Translations under genes and position numbers: made by a program
NCBI RefSeq assembly: GCF_000025305.1
Contig: NC_013740.1
Location: 1,054,001-1,118,000 of the forward strand
Reading direction: 5' to 3'
Origin: Acidaminococcus fermentans DSM 20731
GTDB lineage: Bacteria; Bacillota; Negativicutes; Acidaminococcales; Acidaminococcaceae
DNA length: 64,000 nucleotides
In this document: positions 9,424 to 19,160 of the stretch, piece by piece
How positions within the stretch are numbered: the first letter of the stretch is position 1
How the letters are laid out: each line of letters opens with the position of its first letter
The notes under the pieces: model-generated
The model's database searches: none
Told to the model about the DNA's origin: nothing
What the model saw: only the letters and a program-made list of their open reading frames with translations

Positions 9424-11253
9424 ATGTGCGGAATCGTAGGATATATCGGACGTCATCAGGCAACTCCCTTTTTGATGGAAGGCCTGAGCAAACTGGAATA
9501 CAGAGGGTATGACTCTGCCGGCATCGCCGTATACAACGACGGGAAGATCGCTGTGGAAAAATGCGTGGGCCGGCTGGATGCCCTGCGCCAGAAAATCGTG
9601 GGCCACGAACCGGTAGGGACCCTGGGCATCGGTCACACCCGGTGGGCCACCCACGGGAAACCCAGTGACATCAACGCCCATCCCCATACGGACGAAAGCG
9701 GCCAGTTTGCCGTAGTTCACAACGGGATCATCGAAAACTACATGCCTCTGAAGCAGGCTCTGCTGAAAAAAGGCCATCATTTCCGTTCTGAAACGGATAC
9801 GGAAATCGTGGCCCATCTGATGGCGGACCTGTGGGACGGGGATTTTGAAAGCACCGTCCGGAAAGTGCTCCACACCATCGAGGGTTCCTATTCCCTGGTG
9901 TTCCTGTGCGCCAAAGATCCCGGCAAGCTGATCTGCGCCAAAAAGAACAACCCGCTGGTCATCGGCCTGGGCAAAGGAGAAAACTACATTGCCTCCGATA
10001 TCCCGGCCATCATCAGCAAGACCCGGGATACCTACATCCTCAGTGACGGGGAAATGGCCGTAGTGGAACCGGACAAGGTTGTGGTAAAAGACCTGGAAGG
10101 CCACAAAATCGACAAGAAAGTCTTCCGGGTGACCTGGGATGCGGAAGCGGCGGAAAAAGGCGGCTTTGAGCATTTCATGCTGAAGGAAATCTACGAACAG
10201 CCCAAAGCCGTCCGGGATACCCTCCGGGGCCGGGTGGACAAGGGCAGCGACAAGGTGGTCTTCAACGAACTGAACTGGACCCCGGAAACCCTGAAGGATA
10301 TCCAAAAGATCTTCATCGTGGCCTGCGGCACGGCCTACCATGCAGGGATTGTGGGCAAGTACTACATTGAAAAAATGGCCCGGATCCCGGTGGAAGTGGA
10401 TATCGCTTCCGAATTCCGGTACAGGAACCCCATTGTGGACGAAAGCTGCCTGTGCATCGTGATCAGCCAGTCCGGGGAAACCAGTGATACCCTGGAAGCC
10501 CTGAAGGAAGCCAAGCGCCGGGGGGCCAGGACCATGGCCGTCACCAACGTGGTGGGGTCCTCCATCGCCCGGGAAGCGGATCAGGTGGTTTACACCTATG
10601 CAGGTCCGGAAATCGCCGTGGCTTCCACCAAGGCTTATACCACCCAGCTGATCGTTATGCTGCTGCTGAGCCTGTACATTTCCGATCTGAAGGGCAAGAT
10701 CAGCGACGAACGGCTCCATGCCCTGATCCAGAGCGTCCTGGAAGTGCCGGAACAGATGCACGACATCCTGGACCATGTGGACCAGATCAAAGTGTACGCC
10801 ACCAATTATGCCAACCGGGAAGATGCCTTCTTCCTGGGCCGGAGCCTGGACTATGCCGTGGCTCTGGAAGGGGCTCTGAAGCTGAAGGAAATCTCCTACA
10901 TCCATGCGGAAGCCTATGCGGCCGGTGAACTGAAGCACGGGACCCTGGCTCTGATTACGGAAGGGGTGCCGGTGATCGTGCTGGCCACCCAGTCCAACAT
11001 CTATGAAAAGACCATCAGCAACCTCCAGGAAGTGAAGACCCGGGGTGCCATTGTGATCGGCATCGGCATGGAAGGGGATACGGAACTGGCCAAACATGCC
11101 AACAACGTGATCATCATCCCCAAAGCCGACGAAGACCTGGCTCCCATCCTGGCCGTGATCCCTCTCCAGCTGCTGGCGTACTACGCCGCCCTGGCCAGAG
11201 GATGCGACGTGGACAAACCCCGGAACCTGGCCAAGAGTGTGACGGTGGAATAA
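9424..11253 (+). CDS. glmS: Glutamine--fructose-6-phosphate aminotransferase (isomerizing)
   Basis: Makes glucosamine-6-P from fructose-6-P and glutamine, the entry step to amino sugars. The N-terminal Ntn glutaminase begins MCGIVGYIG, so Cys becomes the nucleophile after Met removal. Two SIS sugar-isomerase domains follow, with CGTAYHAG and SQSGETSDTLEAL motifs, and the C-terminal tail PRNLAKSVTVE is canonical. 609 residues, usual length. Controlled by the ribozyme in its leader. Confidence 0.97.
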   Translation: MCGIVGYIGRHQATPFLMEGLSKLEYRGYDSAGIAVYNDGKIAVEKCVGRLDALRQKIVGHEPVGTLGIGHTRWATHGKPSDINAHPHTDESGQFAVVHNGIIENYMPLKQALLKKGHHFRSETDTEIVAHLMADLWDGDFESTVRKVLHTIEGSYSLVFLCAKDPGKLICAKKNNPLVIGLGKGENYIASDIPAIISKTRDTYILSDGEMAVVEPDKVVVKDLEGHKIDKKVFRVTWDAEAAEKGGFEHFMLKEIYEQPKAVRDTLRGRVDKGSDKVVFNELNWTPETLKDIQKIFIVACGTAYHAGIVGKYYIEKMARIPVEVDIASEFRYRNPIVDESCLCIVISQSGETSDTLEALKEAKRRGARTMAVTNVVGSSIAREADQVVYTYAGPEIAVASTKAYTTQLIVMLLLSLYISDLKGKISDERLHALIQSVLEVPEQMHDILDHVDQIKVYATNYANREDAFFLGRSLDYAVALEGALKLKEISYIHAEAYAAGELKHGTLALITEGVPVIVLATQSNIYEKTISNLQEVKTRGAIVIGIGMEGDTELAKHANNVIIIPKADEDLAPILAVIPLQLLAYYAALARGCDVDKPRNLAKSVTVE

Positions 11254-11266
11254 GTTCATAAGGATA

Positions 11267-11294
11267 AAATGCTCCCTCCGGGGAGCATTTTTTA
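11267..11294 (+). terminator. Terminator after glmS
   Basis: Stem AAATGCTCCC / GGGAGCATTT with a four-base loop and trailing T run, 14 bases after the glmS stop. Confidence 0.85.
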
Positions 11295-11392
11295 ATGGAA
11301 AAGATCACGGGTCGTGAGTCGCGACCTCCTTGCACTTTTATCCAAAATCGGCTACAATGGGTTCATTGCATTATCCATTGACATTTGCTGAC

Positions 11393-11427
11393 ATGACAAT
11401 GGAAGAAAAATCGTGTATAATGTACAC
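11393..11427 (+). promoter_or_regulatory. nadA promoter with overlapping inverted repeat
   Basis: ATGACA (11393-11398), 17-base spacer, perfect TATAAT (11416-11421). A 15-base inverted repeat GTGTA-N5-TACAC (11413-11427) covers the -10 box, a natural place for a repressor to block initiation. A NAD-responsive regulator such as NiaR is conceivable but I cannot assign it. Confidence 0.6.
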
Positions 11428-11483
11428 AAAACCAAAAGGGGGACTCGGAGGAGTTTCCCTTTTTCCCAAAGGAGACCTGACCC

Positions 11484-12389
11484 ATGGAAGACTTGTTTGA
11501 TGCCATCACCCGCTTGAAGAAGGAACGGAACGCGGTGATCCTGGCCCATGTATACCAACCGGAAGAAATCCAGGAAATTGCTGATTTCTGCGGTGATTCT
11601 TTTGCCCTGTCCCAGCAGGCGGCCCAGACCGATGCGGATGTGATCGTGTTCTGCGGGGTCCGCTTCATGGCGGAAACGGCCAATATCCTGTCCCCGGACA
11701 AGATTACCCTGCTGCCGGCCATCGATGCCGGGTGCCGGATGTTCGACGATACCCTGGAATCCCGGGTAAAGGCATTCCTGAAGGACCATCCGGAATACAA
11801 GGTGGTGTCCTATGTGAACACCCCGGCCAGCGTCAAGGCCCTCAGTGAAATCTGCTGCACGTCTTCCAATGCGGTAAAGGTGATCGAAAGCCTGCCGGCG
11901 GACCAGCCCATCCTGTTTGTGCCGGATCAGAATCTGGCCACCTTTACGGCGGAAAAGACCCATCACACCATTCTGCCCTGGCGGGGGGCCTGTCCCACCC
12001 ATCATGCCCTTTCGGTGGCAGAAGTGACGGAAGCCAAAAAGGCCCATCCCGGAGCCAAAGTGTTGATGCACCCGGAATGCCGGCCGGAAGTCCGGGCCCT
12101 GGCGGATTACGTGGGCAGCACCATGGGAATCATCCATTATGCACAGCAGAGCCCTGATGAGGAATTCATCATTGCCACGGAATGCGGGGTGCTGACCCAG
12201 CTGGAATGGAAGTGCCCGCACAAGAAGTTCTACATGGCCGGAGGGAATCTCCTGTGCCCCAACATGAAGAAGACCACCCTGGAGCTGGTGAAACGGTCCC
12301 TGGAGACCCTGGAACCCCGGATCGTGGTGCCGGAAGAGATCCGGACAAAGGCCCGGACGGCCCTGGAACGGATGCTGGAAGTGAAGTGA
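11484..12389 (+). CDS. nadA: Quinolinate synthase
   Basis: [4Fe-4S] enzyme condensing iminoaspartate with dihydroxyacetone phosphate to quinolinate. At 301 residues it is the short form. The three cluster ligands fit Cys about 84 (in DAGCRM), Cys about 170 (in GACPTHH) and Cys about 258 (in LCPNMK). An AAAGGAG site precedes the ATG. First gene of nadABC. Confidence 0.95.
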   Translation: MEDLFDAITRLKKERNAVILAHVYQPEEIQEIADFCGDSFALSQQAAQTDADVIVFCGVRFMAETANILSPDKITLLPAIDAGCRMFDDTLESRVKAFLKDHPEYKVVSYVNTPASVKALSEICCTSSNAVKVIESLPADQPILFVPDQNLATFTAEKTHHTILPWRGACPTHHALSVAEVTEAKKAHPGAKVLMHPECRPEVRALADYVGSTMGIIHYAQQSPDEEFIIATECGVLTQLEWKCPHKKFYMAGGNLLCPNMKKTTLELVKRSLETLEPRIVVPEEIRTKARTALERMLEVK

Positions 12390-12444
12390 CTGGGTTGACA
12401 ATGGGTCGATAGCCGAAGATAGCCTGCTCCGCAGGCAATGAAGG

Positions 12445-12465
12445 GAAACCCGTCAATCGGGTTTC
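12445..12465 (+). other. Hairpin between nadA and nadB
   Basis: Stem GAAACCCG / CGGGTTTC with loop TCAAT, without a proper T tract. It could be an mRNA processing or stability element or a weak attenuator in the nad operon. The preceding 12390-12440 stretch contains a second small GC hairpin (GCCTGCtccGCAGGC). Confidence 0.45.
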
Positions 12466-12541
12466 TTCCATTGGTGTATGATCTATGACCTGTGACAGGC
12501 TGCTGCCAAAGCAGCAGACCCTTATCAAAGGAGGATTCCTT

Positions 12542-14161
12542 ATGGAAACCTATTGGACAAGTTTTGATACGGCGGAGACGCCGGTGATACAGACGGATAT
12601 CCTGGTGATCGGGTCCGGGGCCGCCGGGCTCCAGACGGCCTGGTCCCTGGCGGAAGCCGGCCGGGAAGTGCTGGTGGTGGCCCGGGATGAACTCCAGGAC
12701 AGCAACACGGCCAAAGCCCAGGGGGGCATTGCCGCAGCCCTGGGTCAGGATGATGACCCCACCCTCCATTATCAGGATACCCTGGTGGCGGGAGCCGGCC
12801 TGACCGATGAATCCATGGCCCGGATCGTGGTGACGGAAGGGCCGGATGCGGTGCTGGACCTGCTCCATCACGGGGCCCGGTTCGATAAAAATCCTGACGG
12901 AACCCTGGCCCTGGGACGGGAAGGCTGCCACAGCCGGAACCGGATCGTCCACGCCAATGGGGACAGTACCGGGGCGGAAGTGTCCCGGGCTCTCCGGGCC
13001 ATTGCCGGGGAAGAAAAACGGATCGCCACCCTGGAACACTGCTATGTAACGGATCTCCTGGTCCGGGAGGGCCGCTGCCAGGGCGCCATGGCACTCCACA
13101 AGGGGCGGACGGTCCGTCTGGCGGCCAATGGGGTGGTACTGGCCACGGGAGGCGTGGGACGGCTCTTCGCCCACACCACCAATCCGGAGGGGGCCACCGG
13201 CAGCGGCCTGGCTCTGGCCTGCCGGGCGGGAGCGGAACTGATGGATATGGAATTCGTCCAGTTCCATCCCACGGCCCTGGCCATTCCCGGCCGGCCCAGC
13301 TTCCTGGTTTCGGAAGCGGTCCGGGGTGCGGGCGCCCTCCTGTACAACACCCGGGGAGAACGGTTCATGCCCGGGTATCATCCCATGAAGGAACTGGCTC
13401 CCCGGGATGTGGTGGCCCGGGCCATTGCCACGGAAATGAAAAAGTGCGGCAGTGACCATGTGTGGCTGGATGCCACGGGAATCGAAAAGGTGGAAGAGAA
13501 GTTCCCCATGATCTTCCGGACCCTCCTGGACTACGGAGTGGATATGGGGAAGGAGCGGATCCCCATTGCTCCGGCAGCCCATTACATGATGGGAGGCATC
13601 CGTACCGATGGCTGGGGCCGTACCACGGTGAAAGGCCTGTACGCCTGCGGAGAAGCCGCCTGTACGGGGCTCCAGGGGGCCAACCGGCTGGCCAGCAATT
13701 CCCTGCTGGAAGGGCTGGTATTCGGACGCCGGGCAGCCCGGGCCCTGTGCCAGGATATTCCGGAAAACCGGCCGGCGGAACCGGAAGGCAGCTGGAAAGC
13801 AGAGCTGGCACCCTGGACGGTTTCTTCCCGGGAGCAGGCGGCGGACCGGCAGCAGCTCCAGGAACTGATGAGCCGGCAGCTGGGCATTGCCCGGGACCGG
13901 GACGACCTTGAACAGGCCCTGGAAACCATGGACGGCCTGGCCCGGAAATATGAAGGACGGGCAGCGGAAAATCCGGACCAGCTGGACCTGAAAGCCCAGC
14001 TGCTGGTTTCCCGGCTCATTGCCCGGGCGGCGCTCCAGCGGGAAGAAAGCCGGGGTGCCCATTACCGGCTGGATTTCCCGGAACCCAGGGACTGCTGGAA
14101 GCACCACAGCATCGAAGAAAATGAAGGAGGCACCATCCATGTACAGCAGAATGTTGGATAA
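12542..14161 (+). CDS. nadB: L-aspartate oxidase
   Basis: FAD enzyme oxidising aspartate to iminoaspartate, the substrate of NadA. The dinucleotide fold GSGAAGLQTAWSLAEAG lies near residues 23-39. Other family marks are the NTAKAQGGIAAAL segment, the HPTALA active-site region, and the GEAACTGLQGANRLASNSLLE segment near the FAD site. 539 residues. The ATG at 12542 has AAAGGAGG upstream; an earlier ATG at 12485 has no such site. The last 23 bases overlap nadC. Confidence 0.95.
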   Translation: METYWTSFDTAETPVIQTDILVIGSGAAGLQTAWSLAEAGREVLVVARDELQDSNTAKAQGGIAAALGQDDDPTLHYQDTLVAGAGLTDESMARIVVTEGPDAVLDLLHHGARFDKNPDGTLALGREGCHSRNRIVHANGDSTGAEVSRALRAIAGEEKRIATLEHCYVTDLLVREGRCQGAMALHKGRTVRLAANGVVLATGGVGRLFAHTTNPEGATGSGLALACRAGAELMDMEFVQFHPTALAIPGRPSFLVSEAVRGAGALLYNTRGERFMPGYHPMKELAPRDVVARAIATEMKKCGSDHVWLDATGIEKVEEKFPMIFRTLLDYGVDMGKERIPIAPAAHYMMGGIRTDGWGRTTVKGLYACGEAACTGLQGANRLASNSLLEGLVFGRRAARALCQDIPENRPAEPEGSWKAELAPWTVSSREQAADRQQLQELMSRQLGIARDRDDLEQALETMDGLARKYEGRAAENPDQLDLKAQLLVSRLIARAALQREESRGAHYRLDFPEPRDCWKHHSIEENEGGTIHVQQNVG

Positions 14162-14978
14162 GCAGCTGGAGGAATGGCTGGCGGAAGATGTGGGCAGCGG
14201 AGATCTGACCAGTGAGGCCCTGCTGCCGGCAGAGGCGGTGACCTGCGGCATCATCCACGCCAAGGATACAGGGATCCTCTGCGGGGTGGAGGTGGCCCGG
14301 CGGGTGTTCCAGGTGCTGGACCCCGGCCTGACTTTTGAAGCCCTGGCCCGGGACGGAGAACCGCTGGAACCGGGGACCCTCATCGCCAAGATCACCGGCA
14401 GTGCCCGGAGCGTGCTCACCGGGGAACGGCTGGCCCTGAATCTGCTCCAGCACCTGTCCGGCATCGCCACCCGGACCAGAAAACTGGCGGACCTGGCCAG
14501 ACCCTACGGCACCCGGGTGGTGGACACCCGGAAGACCACACCGGGACTGCGGCTGCTGGAAAAATACGCCGTCCGCACCGGTGGCGGCCACAACCACCGG
14601 CTGGGGCTCTACGACGCCATCCTGATCAAGGACAACCACATCGCCGTGTCCGGCGGCGTGAAGGAAGCCCTGGCACGGGCCAAAGCCTACGCCAGCCACA
14701 TGACGAAAATCGAAATCGAGGTGGAAAGCCTGGAGCAGGCCAGAGAGGCAGTGGAAGGCGGTGCCGATGTGATCATGCTGGACAACATGGCGCCGGATGC
14801 CATGAAGGAATGTGTGGACATGATCAGTCACCGGGCGGTGGTGGAAGCCTCCGGGGGCATCGATGAACACAACCTGGAAGCCGCTGCAGCCGCCGGGGTG
14901 GATGTGATCAGCATAGGAGCCCTGACCCACAGTGTAAAAGCCCTGGACATCAGCCTGGATGTGGGGGAGATCAAGTAA
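14139..14978 (+). CDS. nadC: Nicotinate-nucleotide pyrophosphorylase (carboxylating)
   Basis: Quinolinate phosphoribosyltransferase: quinolinate + PRPP to nicotinate mononucleotide. Visible family motifs are EDVGSGDLTSEAL, RKTTPGLR, GGHNHRLGLYD, KDNHI and the C-terminal ASGGI loop. The 279-residue start at 14139 has GAAGGAGG nine bases upstream; longer openings run inside nadB. Third gene of the operon. Confidence 0.96.
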   Translation: MYSRMLDKQLEEWLAEDVGSGDLTSEALLPAEAVTCGIIHAKDTGILCGVEVARRVFQVLDPGLTFEALARDGEPLEPGTLIAKITGSARSVLTGERLALNLLQHLSGIATRTRKLADLARPYGTRVVDTRKTTPGLRLLEKYAVRTGGGHNHRLGLYDAILIKDNHIAVSGGVKEALARAKAYASHMTKIEIEVESLEQAREAVEGGADVIMLDNMAPDAMKECVDMISHRAVVEASGGIDEHNLEAAAAAGVDVISIGALTHSVKALDISLDVGEIK

Positions 14979-14993
14979 ATACGGTCATATGAC

Positions 14994-15040
14994 AAGGGGT
15001 TGTTGCAGGTTTCGTGCAACAACCCCTTCCTTTTTTTCTT
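14994..15040 (+). terminator. Strong terminator after nadC
   Basis: Fourteen-base perfect stem AAGGGGTTGTTGCA / TGCAACAACCCCTT with a seven-base loop followed by CCTTTTTTTCTT. It separates nadABC from the glycolytic operon. Confidence 0.95.
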
Positions 15041-15048
15041 ATCTATGC

Positions 15049-15118
15049 TATAATGAAGACGTAGTAAAATATTTTTTTCGAACAGGGTGGGACAAAAAAA
15101 GTACCACGAGGGACAAAA
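15049..15118 (+). promoter_or_regulatory. cggR promoter and CggR-like operator
   Basis: TATAAT at 15049-15054 gives the -10; no good -35 is visible, which fits activator use or the terminator overlap. Two direct repeats GGGACAAAA at 15089-15097 and 15110-15118 are 21 bases apart. The Bacillus CggR operator has two GGGAC-type direct repeats about two helical turns apart, so autoregulation is likely. Confidence 0.65.
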
Positions 15119-16179
15119 TGTGCAACATCAGCTTGGATCGAATCATCAACCTGCAGAATAAACTGGTTCCGGAAATGGTGGACCTGATCACCGAGCGCTA
15201 CAAGGTGCTCCGGCAGATCAGCCACGACCAGCCCATCGGCCGCCGGACCCTGGCCAAAAAGCTGGGGCTCAGCGAGCGGATCCTCCGTTCCCATGTGGAT
15301 TTCCTCAAGGAAGCGGGGCTGCTGGATTTCACCCTCACCGGCATGAGCATCACGGAAGAGGGGGCAGTGCTCCTTCAGGAGCTCCGGGACTATGTGAACC
15401 GGCTCCAGAAACTTTCCAGCATGGAATCCCTGCTTCAGGAAAAGCTCCATCTCCAGAAGGTGGTGGTGCTGCCTGGGGATGCGGACCAGGACAAAGTGGT
15501 CACCCGGGAAATCGGGCGTGTGGCAGCCGGTATCCTGCTGCGCCTTCTGGCGGATCACGGGAAGCACATTGTGGCGGTAACCGGAGGGACCACCGTGGCT
15601 GCCATGGCGGAAAACACCTTCGGCCACGAACCGGAGACCATTGTGGTCCCGGCCCGGGGCGGTCTGGGGGACAAAATGGAACTCCAGGCCAACACCATTG
15701 CCACGGTGCTGGCCGGCCGTCTCAAGACCCGGTATCTGCAGCTGTATGTGCCGGACAGCGTCAGTGAAGACGTGCTCCAGAAGATTCTGGAAGAGGATGC
15801 CCGGGTGAAACAGGTGGTGGAAACCATCAAAAGCGCGGATATCCTGGTCCATGGCATGGGGCAGGCCCGGGTGATGGCGGAAAAGCGGGGGATGGACCCC
15901 AAACTGGTGGAACGGCTGGAACAGGCCGGTGCCGTAGGGGAAGCCCTGGGGCAGTATTTCGACCTGAAGGGCCATGTGGTTTACAGCACAGACACCCTGG
16001 GACTCATGGTCAACGATCTGGAAAAGATCCATACGGTCATGGGCATTGCCGGGGGCCGGTCCAAGGGAAGGGCCATCCTTTCCATGCTCCGCAGCGGTCA
16101 GGACGACATCCTGGTCACTGATGAGGCGGCCGCCCGGGAAATCATCGATTGTTTGCAGTCTGATCCCAACAATCAGTAA
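15118..16179 (+). CDS. cggR: Central glycolytic genes regulator, SorC/DeoR family (CggR-like)
   Basis: 353-residue repressor with an N-terminal winged helix (about residues 20-90, including GRRTLAKKLGLSERILRSHV) and a C-terminal sugar-phosphate effector domain of the SorC type (VTGGTTVAAMAE, GRLKTRYLQLYV). In Bacillus CggR senses fructose-1,6-bisphosphate and represses the gapA operon. Here it lies directly before gapA, pgk-tpi, gpmI and eno, the same order. The start at 15118 follows GAGGGA and overlaps the second operator repeat. The identity is by context and fold; the effector is inferred. Confidence 0.9.
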   Translation: MCNISLDRIINLQNKLVPEMVDLITERYKVLRQISHDQPIGRRTLAKKLGLSERILRSHVDFLKEAGLLDFTLTGMSITEEGAVLLQELRDYVNRLQKLSSMESLLQEKLHLQKVVVLPGDADQDKVVTREIGRVAAGILLRLLADHGKHIVAVTGGTTVAAMAENTFGHEPETIVVPARGGLGDKMELQANTIATVLAGRLKTRYLQLYVPDSVSEDVLQKILEEDARVKQVVETIKSADILVHGMGQARVMAEKRGMDPKLVERLEQAGAVGEALGQYFDLKGHVVYSTDTLGLMVNDLEKIHTVMGIAGGRSKGRAILSMLRSGQDDILVTDEAAAREIIDCLQSDPNNQ

Positions 16180-16200
16180 AAATTTTAGGAGGAATGAAAA

Positions 16201-17205
16201 ATGGTAAGAATCGGTATCAATGGTTTTGGTCGTATTGGACGCTGCGCTCTGCGTATCGCCGTAAAGAACCCGGAAGTGGAAGTTGTGGCAGTCAATGCCC
16301 GTTCCGGCATCGATACCTATGCCCATCTGCTGAAATATGATACCGTCCATGGAACTTTCGATGAAGAAGTATCCGTTGACGGCGATATCATGCACGTTGG
16401 GGACAAAGCCATCAAATTCACCCGTTACACCGATCCCAAGGAAATCCCCTGGGGCGAACTGGGCGTGGATGTAGTGCTGGAAACCACCGGCAAATTCAAG
16501 ACCCGTGAAACCGTACAGCCCCATCTGGACAACGGCGCCAAAAAGGTGCTGATCGCCTGCCCGGCCAAAGGGGAAGACATCACCATCGTCCTGGGTGTCA
16601 ACGAAGACAAGTATGATCCCAAAAAGGACCACATCATCTCCAATGCATCCTGCACCACCAACTGCCTGGCTCCCTTCACCAAAGTGCTGGAAGACAACTT
16701 CGGCATTGAAAACGGCATGATGACCACCGTCCATTCCTACACCAACGATCAGAAGATCCTGGATGCAGCCCACAAAGACCTGCGCCGTGCCCGTGCCGGT
16801 GCCTGCTCCATCATCCCCACCACCACCGGTGCCGCCAAAGCCATCGGCCTGGTTCTGCCGGAACTGGAAGGCAAACTGAAAGGCATGGCCATCCGCGTCC
16901 CGACTCCGGATGTATCCCTGACCGACCTGGTTGTGACCCTGAAAAAGGACACCACCAAGGAAGAAATCAATGAAGCCATGAAAGTCGCTTCTGAAACCAC
17001 CATGAAAGGGATCCTGGGCTACAACGAACTGCCTCTGGTTTCCAAAGACTACAGCGGCTGCCCCCTGAGCTCCATTGTGGATGGTCTGTCCACCATGATG
17101 GTGGGTCCCCGTGTGGCCAAAGTGGTTTCCTGGTACGACAATGAATGGGGTTATTCCAACCGTCTGGTGGAACTGGCTCTGTTCGTGGCCAAAAAGGGCC
17201 TGTAA
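16201..17205 (+). CDS. gap: Glyceraldehyde-3-phosphate dehydrogenase, type I
   Basis: NAD-dependent glycolytic enzyme. The N-terminal fold VRIGINGFGRIGR and the active-site motif SNASCTTNC (Cys about 151) are clear, and the C-terminal WYDNEWGYSNRLVEL is standard. 334 residues. AGGAGG stands before the ATG. Codon use is the most highly expressed type in the window (more CGT, GTT and GGT than neighbours). Confidence 0.97.
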   Translation: MVRIGINGFGRIGRCALRIAVKNPEVEVVAVNARSGIDTYAHLLKYDTVHGTFDEEVSVDGDIMHVGDKAIKFTRYTDPKEIPWGELGVDVVLETTGKFKTRETVQPHLDNGAKKVLIACPAKGEDITIVLGVNEDKYDPKKDHIISNASCTTNCLAPFTKVLEDNFGIENGMMTTVHSYTNDQKILDAAHKDLRRARAGACSIIPTTTGAAKAIGLVLPELEGKLKGMAIRVPTPDVSLTDLVVTLKKDTTKEEINEAMKVASETTMKGILGYNELPLVSKDYSGCPLSSIVDGLSTMMVGPRVAKVVSWYDNEWGYSNRLVELALFVAKKGL

Positions 17206-17227
17206 GAGAAAGGCAGTGCACGGAGAC

Positions 17228-19153
17228 ATGGATAAAAAAACCGTTAAAGATATTCAGCTGACCGGCAAACGGGTGCTGGTCCGGGTAGACTACAACGTTC
17301 CCATGAACGACAAAGGGGAAATCACGGATTTCATCCGCATCGAAGCCTCTCTGCCCACCCTCCACTACCTGCTGGACCAGGGAGCCGCAGTGATCCTGAT
17401 GGCTCACCTGGGCCGTCCCAAAGGCAAGGTGAACCCCAAGTTCACCCTGAAGCCCGTGGCGGAAGCCCTGAGCCAGCTGATCCACCGTCCGGTGCAGTTC
17501 TGCCCGGACTGCGTGGGCAAGGATGCCCAGGATGCAGCTGCCCAGCTGCGGAACGGGGATATCCTGCTGCTGGAAAACCTCCGGTTCCATCCGGAAGAAG
17601 AAAAGAATGACCCCCATTTTGCCCAGGAACTGGCGGCTCTGGGGGATGTATATGTGAACGACGGGTTCGGGGTATCCCACCGGGCCCATGCTTCCGTGGA
17701 AGCCGTTACCCACTACCTGCCCGCCGTGGCCGGTTTCCTGCTGGAAAAGGAAATCGCATACCTGGGCAATGCCGTGGACAAACCCCAGCGTCCCTTTGCC
17801 GCCATCATCGGCGGGGCTAAAGTGGCGGACAAGATCGCCGTGATCCGCAGCCTGATCAAAAAGGCTGACGTGATCCTGATCGGGGGCGGCATGGCCAACA
17901 CCTTCCTGGCGGCCAAAGGCTACAACCTGGGGAAATCCCTGGTGGAAAAGGAAAGCCTGGGAATCGCCAAGGATCTGCTGGCGGAAGCCGCAGCCCAGAA
18001 GACCAAAATGCTCCTGCCGGTGGATCTGATCATGGCTGCCAGCTTCTCCAATGAGGCGGACCATGAAGCAGAAGACCTGGATGCCCTGAACCCGGACTAC
18101 ATGGCCCTGGATATCGGCCCCAAAACGGCAGAACTGTATGCCCAGACCCTGGCCGGCATGAAGACCATTGTGTGGAACGGGCCCATGGGTGTGTTCGAAA
18201 TGCCCAACTATGCGGAAGGGACCCGGCGGGTGGCAGAAGCCATGGCCGCTTCTGACGGCATCACCATCGTGGGCGGCGGCGACAGTGCAGCCGCTGTGAA
18301 GCAGATGGGCCTGGCCGATAAGATGAGCCATGTATCCACCGGTGGCGGTGCTTCCCTGGAATACCTGGAAGGCAAAGTGCTGCCCGGCCTGGCTGCCCTG
18401 GATGATCTGCGGACTCCCATTGTGGCCGGCAACTGGAAATGCCACAAGACCGTGGCGGAAGCCATGGAACTGGCTCACCAGGTGGCCCATGGCACGGAAA
18501 TGGCCCGGGCTGAAGTGGTGCTGTTCCCGCCTTTCACTGCCCTGGAAAGCGTAGCGGCCATGGTGGATGAAGACGGCATCGGCTACGGGGCCCAGGACAT
18601 CTTCTATGAAGATGAAGGCTCCTACACCGGCGCTGTATCCGGCCCCATGATTGCGGAAATCGGGTCCCGGTACGTGCTGGTGGGCCACAGCGAACGGCGG
18701 AAATTCTTCCATGAAACCAATGACCTGGTGGTGAAGAAGGTCCTGGCTGCTTTCCGGAACGACCTGGATCCGGTGCTGTGCGTGGGAGAAGACGCGGACG
18801 AACATGAAAACGGCTCCACCAAAGACAAGATCCTGAGCCAGCTGACGCCGGTCCTGAATGTGCTCACCGACGGGCAGATCCAGCATCTGCTGGTTGCCTA
18901 CGAACCGGTTTGGGCCATTGGCAGCGGCAAGAGCGCTGAAGTGCGGGATGCCGTGGCTGCTGCGGACCTGATCCGGAAAGCTGTTGCGGAAAAATTCGGC
19001 AAAGAGGCGGCCCGGCGGGTCCGGATCCTCTACGGCGGCAGTGTGACCAGCGAAAATGCCCATGCCTTCCATGAAGACGGCATCGATGGCGTACTGGTAG
19101 GCGGGGCCAGCCTGTCTGCCCAGGAATTCTGCGCCATTGCCAACACGTTCTGA
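17228..19153 (+). CDS. pgk-tpi: Bifunctional phosphoglycerate kinase / triosephosphate isomerase fusion
   Basis: One continuous 641-residue frame. Residues about 1-394 are phosphoglycerate kinase ([34 protein letters not shown], nucleotide loop GGGDSAAAV). Residues about 397-641 are triosephosphate isomerase: [10 protein letters not shown] with the active-site Lys about 404, GHSERR with His about 487, [12 protein letters not shown] with Glu about 559, and the phosphate loop YGGSV. There is no stop or internal ribosome site at the junction (about 18410). Thermotoga is known for a PGK-TIM fusion. The start follows a weak GGAGA. Confidence 0.96.
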   Translation: MDKKTVKDIQLTGKRVLVRVDYNVPMNDKGEITDFIRIEASLPTLHYLLDQGAAVILMAHLGRPKGKVNPKFTLKPVAEALSQLIHRPVQFCPDCVGKDAQDAAAQLRNGDILLLENLRFHPEEEKNDPHFAQELAALGDVYVNDGFGVSHRAHASVEAVTHYLPAVAGFLLEKEIAYLGNAVDKPQRPFAAIIGGAKVADKIAVIRSLIKKADVILIGGGMANTFLAAKGYNLGKSLVEKESLGIAKDLLAEAAAQKTKMLLPVDLIMAASFSNEADHEAEDLDALNPDYMALDIGPKTAELYAQTLAGMKTIVWNGPMGVFEMPNYAEGTRRVAEAMAASDGITIVGGGDSAAAVKQMGLADKMSHVSTGGGASLEYLEGKVLPGLAALDDLRTPIVAGNWKCHKTVAEAMELAHQVAHGTEMARAEVVLFPPFTALESVAAMVDEDGIGYGAQDIFYEDEGSYTGAVSGPMIAEIGSRYVLVGHSERRKFFHETNDLVVKKVLAAFRNDLDPVLCVGEDADEHENGSTKDKILSQLTPVLNVLTDGQIQHLLVAYEPVWAIGSGKSAEVRDAVAAADLIRKAVAEKFGKEAARRVRILYGGSVTSENAHAFHEDGIDGVLVGGASLSAQEFCAIANTF

Positions 19154-19160
19154 GGCAGTC

